Origin: Clostridia bacterium
GTDB taxonomy: Bacteria; Bacteroidota; Bacteroidia; Bacteroidales; 4484-276
NCBI GenBank assembly: GCA_009928785.1
Contig: SABY01000003.1
Location: forward strand, 1 to 64,000
Length of the DNA stretch: 64,000 bases
Direction: 5' to 3'
In this document: piece after piece, positions 57,770 through 64,000 of the stretch
How positions within the stretch are numbered: the first letter of the stretch is position 1
How the letters are laid out: each line of letters starts with the position of its first letter
Translations under genes and position numbers: made by a program
The notes under the pieces: model-generated
Seen by the model: the letters and a program-made list of their open reading frames with translations, nothing else
Database searches by the model: none
Told to the model about the DNA's origin: nothing

Positions 57770-58438
57770 TCATATTCTTTGCATGAGTTTGTCAAATCTG
57801 GTAAGCATGAGTTCTAGTGCATAGAGGTTGGCAGACTGCAGCCTTTTGCCGATAGCAGGTTGTGATATGTTGAAGATTTCCGCCATTTCCTGTTGTGTTT
57901 TTCCTTTCAAAAATTCGATGATTGCCAATGCCTGTTCGGCTGACCATTTGGTGACAAGCGTATCAAGCAGTGCACATTCCACATCGAGTTCTTCGTTGAT
58001 ATCTTCACTGGGCGTTTTCACGAAAAGCATGCGGTTGTTTTGCATCATCAGGTCGAGCTGAAGGCCGGAGTTGCGGTAGGCTTCGCCGTCGCCTTCGCCG
58101 CCGGTTGTATCGGGCATCAGTGTGATGGAACCAATACCGATGGCAATGCGTGCATCGATGGTGTTGCTCAGCGTAGTTTTGATGCTGCTGCGCAAAGCCG
58201 CTCTTATGATGATGGCAGCTTTAAGTGCTGTTGCCGGCTGACTGATCACGCCCTGAAAGCCGTCGCCCCGATGGATGTCGAAAGGGAAAGCCATCACAGC
58301 GTTGCCCAAAATCTGAGCTGGAACAGCCAATGCATTTTTTAAATAGCCAAGTAGTTGGCGACGCTCTTCGCCTGTGAAGCGCGATGAATCCACAATGTCG
58401 CCGGTGATGACAGCATAAGTTTTTGGTTTGGATGACAT
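57770..58438 (-). CDS. SatD family protein (nucleotidyl-cyclase-like fold with C-terminal HTH)
   Basis: 'YAVITGDIVDSSRFTGEERRQLLGYLKNAL', 'FDIHRGDGFQGVI', 'SGLQLDLMMQNNR'; C-terminal HTH 'KTQQEMAEIFNISQPAIGKRLQSANLYAL'. Confidence 0.82.
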   Translation of the reverse strand: MSSKPKTYAVITGDIVDSSRFTGEERRQLLGYLKNALAVPAQILGNAVMAFPFDIHRGDGFQGVISQPATALKAAIIIRAALRSSIKTTLSNTIDARIAIGIGSITLMPDTTGGEGDGEAYRNSGLQLDLMMQNNRMLFVKTPSEDINEELDVECALLDTLVTKWSAEQALAIIEFLKGKTQQEMAEIFNISQPAIGKRLQSANLYALELMLTRFDKLMQRI

Positions 58439-60114
58439 CAGGTGATAAGTTTTCGGTATTTCAGGCGCTTGGGGCCAATGTCGCCCAGGCGTTTCTTTTT
58501 ATTTTCTTCGTATTCGGAGTAGCTACCCTCAAAATAGACAACTTGCGAATCGCCTTCAAAGGCGAGAATATGCGTAGCGATCCGGTCGAGGAACCAGCGG
58601 TCGTGCGAGATTACCACGGCGCAGCCGGCAAAGTTTTCGAGGCCTTCCTCCAACGCGCGGAGTGTGTTCACGTCGATGTCGTTGGTAGGCTCGTCGAGAA
58701 GCAGCACGTTGGCTTCCTGGCGCAGCGTCAATGCAAGATGCAGGCGGTTGCGCTCGCCGCCGGAGAGGATGCCGGTTTTTTTCTGTTGGTCGGCGCCATT
58801 AAAGTTGAAGCGCGCCACATAAGCACGCGAGTTCATCTCACGGTTGCCCAATTGTATCGTTTCGTGCCCTCCCGACACCACCTCCCACACCGATTTTTCG
58901 GGGTCTATTTCGGTATGCGCCTGGTCCACATAGCCCAGCTTTACCGTTTCGCCAACTTTAAATGTTCCTTTGTCGGGATGTTCCTGTTGCATGATCATAC
59001 GAAACAAAGTGGTTTTTCCGGCGCCATTGGGGCCAATCACGCCAACGATGCCTGCTGGTGGCAGGGCAAAGTTCAGGTCTTCGAAAAGTAGCTTGTCGCC
59101 AAAAGCTTTGCTCACATTGTCAGCATCTATCACATTATTTCCCAGGCGCGGCCCGTTGGGGATGTAAATTTCCAGGCGTTCTTCTTTTTGTTTCACATCC
59201 TGATCGAGCATTTTTTCGTATGCCGACAAACGGGCTTTGGCTTTGGCGTGGCGGGCTTTGGGCGCCATGCGCACCCATTCCAGTTCACGTTCCAGCGTTT
59301 TGCGTCGTTTGCTTTCGGTTTTTTCTTCCTGCGCCAGGCGCTTGGTTTTTTGTTCCAGCCATGAGCTGTAGTTTCCTTTCCAGGGAATGCCTTCGCCGCG
59401 GTCGAGTTCAAGAATCCAGCCCGCCACATTGTCCAGGAAGTAGCGGTCGTGAGTAACGGCTATCACTGTGCCGGCATATTGTTTAAGGTGCATTTCGAGC
59501 CAATCTATCGATTCGGCGTCGAGGTGGTTGGTAGGCTCGTCGAGCAAGAGGATATCAGGCTCCTGCAGCAGCAAACGGCACAATGCCACCCGGCGACGTT
59601 CGCCTCCCGAAAGGTTTTTCACGGGAGTGCTTCCCTCCGGACAACGTAGGGCATCCATGGCACGCTCAAGGCGGCTGTCGAGTTCCCACGCATTTTTGTG
59701 GTCGATCAGCTCCGTAAGCCGTCCCTGTTCTGCAATAAGGTCTTCCATTTCCTGATCGCTCATAGGCTCCGAAAATTGCAGATTAACGGCTTCATATTTT
59801 TTCAACATATCCACCACCTCCTGCACGCCTTCCTCTACTATTTCTCTCACAGTTTTTAATGGGTCGAGCTTTGGATCCTGCTCAAGCATACCTACCTGGT
59901 AACCGGGCGAAAAAGCGATGTTGCCCTGATACGATGGCTCTGTGCCGGCAATGATGCGCAACAGTGTGGATTTACCCGAACCGTTGAGGCCGATGATGCC
60001 GATTTTGGCACCATAAAAAAACGAGAGATAAATGTCCTTTAAAACCTGCTTGTTGGGCGGGAAAATCTTACCAACGCCCGACATCGAGAATATTATTTTG
60101 TTATCGTCTGCCAT
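58438..60114 (-). CDS. ettA: Energy-dependent translational throttle protein EttA (ABC-F)
   Basis: Two ABC domains: 'GLNGSGKSTLLRIIAG', 'LSGGERRRVALCRLLLQEPDILLLDEPTNHLDAESIDWLE', 'GPNGAGKTTLFRMI', 'LSGGERNRLHLALTLRQEANVLLLDEPTNDIDVNTLRALEEGLE'. Confidence 0.95.
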   Translation of the reverse strand: MADDNKIIFSMSGVGKIFPPNKQVLKDIYLSFFYGAKIGIIGLNGSGKSTLLRIIAGTEPSYQGNIAFSPGYQVGMLEQDPKLDPLKTVREIVEEGVQEVVDMLKKYEAVNLQFSEPMSDQEMEDLIAEQGRLTELIDHKNAWELDSRLERAMDALRCPEGSTPVKNLSGGERRRVALCRLLLQEPDILLLDEPTNHLDAESIDWLEMHLKQYAGTVIAVTHDRYFLDNVAGWILELDRGEGIPWKGNYSSWLEQKTKRLAQEEKTESKRRKTLERELEWVRMAPKARHAKAKARLSAYEKMLDQDVKQKEERLEIYIPNGPRLGNNVIDADNVSKAFGDKLLFEDLNFALPPAGIVGVIGPNGAGKTTLFRMIMQQEHPDKGTFKVGETVKLGYVDQAHTEIDPEKSVWEVVSGGHETIQLGNREMNSRAYVARFNFNGADQQKKTGILSGGERNRLHLALTLRQEANVLLLDEPTNDIDVNTLRALEEGLENFAGCAVVISHDRWFLDRIATHILAFEGDSQVVYFEGSYSEYEENKKKRLGDIGPKRLKYRKLIT

Positions 60115-60208
60115 ATCTTTTTGTGTTGCTGTTTTTTATGTATTAAAATTAAAAGCAAAATTAGACTTTTCGTTGTATCCTGCTCCCTTGCTCTATGCGC
60201 CCAGCGCC

Positions 60209-61009
60209 CTAATTAAACTGAAACCGGATACCGTTCTCCAGCGACAGATCGAAGTTTTTTACTTTAGCAATGGGTTGGCTGATGTAGCGATAGGTAAAGC
60301 TGGTAATCAAAAACAGACGTGTGGCAATTTGTACCTCCAGCCCTGCCTCCACCGAAAGGCGATAGTCGGCAAAATCTTCCAGCGCAGGTTGATAGTAAAT
60401 CACGCCGGTGAGGTTTAGTTTCTCCTTTAGCAACCAGTCGAAGCTGATAAAATTGGTGCTGCGCCACAAGTATATCCCAACAATCCCTTCATCCAAATCG
60501 TACTCCTCGGTTTCGTACATAAGCCCTACACTTAGGTTTACATCAAAAGTATGGGTGCTGTCTTTTCGGGAGCAGGCTCTCAGCAGGCCATATTTTATTC
60601 CTGCACCGGCCAGGTTTCGTGCATTGAGGTCGATAAATTCGTCGTACTGTCGCTGGGCAAACACCTCCAGGTTAGTCCGCGGCGCGAAGTTCCACATCGA
60701 GCGCAGATGCACAAATCCCTGGTTCTCGATCTTTTCGTCGCTGCTGCTTTTGTATTCAAAATTTCCTACAACAAAATAATCGAAAGCCTTGCCATTGTAG
60801 TCGATACGGCCAGTACCTTTCAAGGCGGTATATTCCGTATTGCCACTCTTGAAGGCCAGTGTAGTGCCTGCATTAAAAAGAAAACCTTCCTTGTCGTAAT
60901 ATTTCCGGTACTTCTCGGTATTGATCTGCGCCTCAACGGACAGCACCGGTAAAAATGCGATTAGAAAAAGAAGAACTGCCCGGACTGTTCTTTTCCCCAA
61001 AAAAACCAT
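60209..61009 (-). CDS. DUF481 (YdiY-like) outer-membrane protein
   Basis: Signal peptide; 'FLFNAGTTLAFKSGNTEYTALKGTGRIDYNGKAFDYFVVGNFEYKSSSDEKIENQGFVHLRSMW', C-terminal 'GIRFQFN'. Confidence 0.8.
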   Translation of the reverse strand: MVFLGKRTVRAVLLFLIAFLPVLSVEAQINTEKYRKYYDKEGFLFNAGTTLAFKSGNTEYTALKGTGRIDYNGKAFDYFVVGNFEYKSSSDEKIENQGFVHLRSMWNFAPRTNLEVFAQRQYDEFIDLNARNLAGAGIKYGLLRACSRKDSTHTFDVNLSVGLMYETEEYDLDEGIVGIYLWRSTNFISFDWLLKEKLNLTGVIYYQPALEDFADYRLSVEAGLEVQIATRLFLITSFTYRYISQPIAKVKNFDLSLENGIRFQFN

Positions 61010-61011
61010 AG

Positions 61012-61566
61012 CTAAATCAATTCTTCAGGATTCGTTTGGGCGCTGCGTATGGAAACTGAAAAAAACAACATGATCGCACCAAAAAGAAAAGCCATCACAC
61101 CAATAATGTAAACGAAGGCAATGATTGATTCGAATGGATTAAAAAACAGCAGCAGTCCAAAAATGAGCGTCACCACGCTGTTGATAATCATCACGCGCTG
61201 CGCGGTGCCCGGTCTGATCATCTTAAGGGCTATATAAAGTTGTACGGCTCCGATTATCAGTGCCCAGATGCCGATGATGATGGCAAAAACGATGAGGCTT
61301 TGCTGTGTGTTGAAAACTACAAAAATACCGATGACAAGGCTCACCAGCGAATTGATGAGTGCAGAAACATAGGGTCTCTCTTTGCGCATGTTTTGTATCG
61401 AAACGATGACGCCAATAATTCCGGCAACCATTAGCAGCACACCAAAATAGATGGCTACCACACGGATGGTTTCGCTGGGTACGAAAAGAGCAAGCACGCC
61501 AAATAGTATTGCCACCACCCCATTGATGGCAAGCGTGATGCGATAAGATTTTAATTTATTTTCCAT
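61012..61566 (-). CDS. HdeD family (DUF308) membrane protein
   Basis: Six TM segments; 'GVVAILFGVLALFVPSETIRVVAIYFGVLLMVAGIIGVI', 'IIGIWALIIGAVQLYIALKM'. Start at MENKLKSY. Confidence 0.88.
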   Translation of the reverse strand: MENKLKSYRITLAINGVVAILFGVLALFVPSETIRVVAIYFGVLLMVAGIIGVIVSIQNMRKERPYVSALINSLVSLVIGIFVVFNTQQSLIVFAIIIGIWALIIGAVQLYIALKMIRPGTAQRVMIINSVVTLIFGLLLFFNPFESIIAFVYIIGVMAFLFGAIMLFFSVSIRSAQTNPEELI

Positions 61567-61645
61567 AATAAAAGATGTTTTTGTTGATGAATGTTTTGTT
61601 TTATAAATCGTCATTCTAAATTGATGTCGCCCTGTTGGGATTTTC

Positions 61646-61692
61646 ATTCAAGATTCAAGATTCAAAATTCGATATTCAAGATTCGATATTCG
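61646..61692. repeat. Heptanucleotide tandem repeat, about 7 units (attcaag/attcgat)
   Basis: attcaag|attcaag|attcaaa|attcgat|attcaag|attcgat|attcg. Confidence 0.88.
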
Positions 61693-61705
61693 TTTTCGTA
61701 AATCA

Positions 61706-62881
61706 TCATTCCAAAATTGTCTTTCCCATCATAACCCTCGCCATTTCGTCGGTGGCATTTTTCCAGTTATAATTTTTAATAACAAAATCGTAGCCTGCTG
61801 CTGCAATTTTTCCGGCATAATCTGTATCCTTTAGCAAATCCAAAATATGTTTTGCATAATCTGCGGGCTTTTCGGCGACCAATATTTCAGTGCCATCTTG
61901 GGCACACAGCGCGCTGTTGGCCAGCGAAGATGTGATGCAGGGCAAACGCATCGACATAGCTTCGAGCAGTTTGTTTTGCAGTCCGGTACCGATTTGCATG
62001 GGTGCTACAAAAATTCTGGCTTGTGCGTAGCAGTTTCTGATGTCGTCAACCCAGCCGGTTACCGTTACATGGCTGCTGGCCAAATCCTGCACGCGTTTGT
62101 CGGGGGTGGCTCCTGCCAGCAACACCGTGGCCGAGGGCATTTCATGATGTACCAGCGGCAATATTTCATTCACCAGATATTCGGCTGCATTCACATTGGG
62201 CGGATACCCCATGTTGCCAATAAAAACCAAATCGTAGGCTTTTGGTTTGTCGATGGGGCGAAAAAAATCGTGATCCACGCCATTGGGGATGATGTGGATT
62301 TCGGCGTGGCGGGGGTGCGGGATCAGCTTGCGGTCGGGCGCCGAGATTATTACTTTGTTGTCGAACAACTCGAAAAGCTCACGTTCGTAGCGTTTCAGTC
62401 GCTGGTATTCGAGCCTGAATATTGGCCGCAGATACCAGCTTACCCGCGGAATGCGCCGCCTGATGCCCATCGAAAATACATCCTGGTAATCGAGGGTTTT
62501 TGGAATGGGCTGGTGCGAAACGTAACCCGCCACGCGCAGCAACTGGCAAAAGATATGATCGGGTTGCTCCTCCCGAATCACCCTGTCAATCTTCCGCTGG
62601 ATGCTGTGGCTGTAGAAATAGCCTGCCTGAAAAGGGATGCCGCTGAAGATGGCTTTGACAAGGTTGAGTAAAATCACCGGCTTTGTTAGTCGGAAAATAT
62701 GGATGCTTTTGCAAAATGGCTGCAACTCGCTGATGGCATCGGGATGAACCTCCTCATCGGTCATGGCGCAAAGCACAATCTCGAAGTGTGCCGAGAGATG
62801 CTTCAGATGATGATAGGCACGCAGCTTATCACCTTTCTCAAGCGGGTAGGGAACCCTGGGAAGTACAACGAGCAGTTTCAT
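61706..62881 (-). CDS. Glycosyltransferase (GT4-like)
   Basis: 'PRVPYPLEKGDKLRAYHHLKHLSAHFEIVLC', 'IIPNGVDHDFFRPIDKPKAYDLVFIGNMGYPPNVNAAEYL', 'IFVAPMQIGTGLQNKLLEAMSMRLPCITSSLA'. Confidence 0.9.
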   Translation of the reverse strand: MKLLVVLPRVPYPLEKGDKLRAYHHLKHLSAHFEIVLCAMTDEEVHPDAISELQPFCKSIHIFRLTKPVILLNLVKAIFSGIPFQAGYFYSHSIQRKIDRVIREEQPDHIFCQLLRVAGYVSHQPIPKTLDYQDVFSMGIRRRIPRVSWYLRPIFRLEYQRLKRYERELFELFDNKVIISAPDRKLIPHPRHAEIHIIPNGVDHDFFRPIDKPKAYDLVFIGNMGYPPNVNAAEYLVNEILPLVHHEMPSATVLLAGATPDKRVQDLASSHVTVTGWVDDIRNCYAQARIFVAPMQIGTGLQNKLLEAMSMRLPCITSSLANSALCAQDGTEILVAEKPADYAKHILDLLKDTDYAGKIAAAGYDFVIKNYNWKNATDEMARVMMGKTILE

Positions 62882-62962
62882 CGGGCAAAAGTAAGAACTT
62901 CCGCTTGAAAATCAGTAAAGCGATAGATTTCTCCCTTCAAAAACTTGTCATTAGTAGTCCTA

Positions 62963-64000
62963 TCAAATCCTTTTATAAAAATCGGTTAGCTTGCGCATCA
63001 GCTCAGCATTGCTGTGATGCTGACGGATGTGCTGCCGGGCATTGTCCCCAAGCAGCCGGCAAAAAGCGGCATCCCGCACACATCGGCTGATGGCTTCTGT
63101 AAAGTCGTGGGCGGTATCGGCCAGCATAATATTTTTTTCATGCGTCGCTCCGATGCCTTCGGCGCCGATGGTGGTGCTTACGATGGCTTTGCCCAGCGCC
63201 ATACCTTCGATTATCTTTATGCGGATGCCACTTCCCGAAAACAGCGGCACTACCTCCACAGCTTTGGAGGCAATAAAAGCAGCAGCATCGTCCACTTCGC
63301 CCAGCACTTCTACATTTTCTGTTTTCAGATTTAATAACCAATCGGGCATGGCACGGCCTGCGACATAAAACCGGAGGAGTGGAAAACGTGCATGAACCTT
63401 TGGCCACACCTCCTTCAAAAACCAACTGATGCCTTCCTCGTTGGGCATCCAGTTCATGGCGCCTATATGGAACAGCGACGGAAATTCTTCGGTAATATCA
63501 TGAGGGATCAAAAATTTTGAAATATCAATACCAAAAGGAATGGACGTTACGGGCGTGGTGCCTGAAAATTGGGTGATAAAAGCCGCGTCGGTGGAAGTGA
63601 TGGCTGCGATGCCGTCGTATTGTTGCAGAACCTTTAGCTCGTAGCGTTCGAGTTTGGTGGCAAGATATTTAAGATAAATTTTCTTTAGCGGATTGCCGGT
63701 AATGGCGGCCACACGCTGCCAGATGAGGTGCTCGATGTTGTGCGCGCGGAGTACAATTTTGGCTTTGGAATGCGCTCTGATTACTGGAAGATAAGGGCTT
63801 AAATAGAGCGTTTCGCATTGCACAATGTCGTAGTGGTCATTTTTTAAAATTTCGATCAGCTTATCGCGAAAAGCGTTACTGATAAATCGCTGCACATGGT
63901 AAGAGGCGCTGCTGAAAAGATTGAGAAACGCGGCGATAGGGCGGATGGAAAGGTCGATGTAAACGGTTTCTATGTTGGTAATGTGCCGGTAATCCTGCGG
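62963..64000 (-). CDS. Glycosyltransferase (GT4-like), N-terminus truncated by the window edge
   Basis: 'IVLRAHNIEHLIWQRVA', 'SLFHIGAMNWMPNEEGISWFLKEVWP', 'VVPLFSGSGIRIKIIEGMALGKAIVSTTIGAEGI'. The listed GTG start (63895) is probably not the true start: the frame is open to 64000 (PQDYRHITNIETVYIDLSIRPIAAFLNLFSSASYH-VQRF). Confidence 0.9.
   Translation of the reverse strand, partial: PQDYRHITNIETVYIDLSIRPIAAFLNLFSSASYHVQRFISNAFRDKLIEILKNDHYDIVQCETLYLSPYLPVIRAHSKAKIVLRAHNIEHLIWQRVAAITGNPLKKIYLKYLATKLERYELKVLQQYDGIAAITSTDAAFITQFSGTTPVTSIPFGIDISKFLIPHDITEEFPSLFHIGAMNWMPNEEGISWFLKEVWPKVHARFPLLRFYVAGRAMPDWLLNLKTENVEVLGEVDDAAAFIASKAVEVVPLFSGSGIRIKIIEGMALGKAIVSTTIGAEGIGATHEKNIMLADTAHDFTEAISRCVRDAAFCRLLGDNARQHIRQHHSNAELMRKLTDFYKRI

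Overview
This 64-kb window comes from a Bacteroidetes (Bacteroidales-like) chromosome and is almost entirely coding. I saw no rRNA, tRNA, CRISPR array or intact transposase. Main blocks, left to right: (1) a capsule/EPS export pair (Wzc-like kinase and Wza-like lipoprotein), with two glycosyltransferases at the far right edge; (2) housekeeping genes (ppa, tatD, tcdA, nhaD, trpF-like, anmK, murF); (3) a type IX secretion/gliding locus (gldJ, porP/sprF, two tandem porU-like sortases, porV); (4) ispF and several envelope proteins (LpxR-like, M1 peptidase); (5) an encapsulin nanocompartment operon (encapsulated ferritin plus shell) with a MITE-like element just downstream; (6) a beta-propeller hybrid sensor kinase and LytTR regulator separated by a 7-bp tandem repeat tract; (7) a TonB receptor / 1439-aa exported protein / PorV-like triad; (8) greA, HIT, nadB, secG, groES-groEL; (9) DUF3307/SatD, ettA, DUF481 and HdeD-like genes. 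The best second-look items are the tandem PorU paralogs, the 257-bp MITE-like element (11-bp TIRs, 8-bp target duplication), tandem repeats at three loci sharing a 7-bp base period, the uncharacterised TonB receptor/secreted protein/PorV triad, a degenerate Rieske-like lipoprotein, and palindromic repeats between satD and DUF3307. All family assignments come from reading motifs in the translations; no database search was run.
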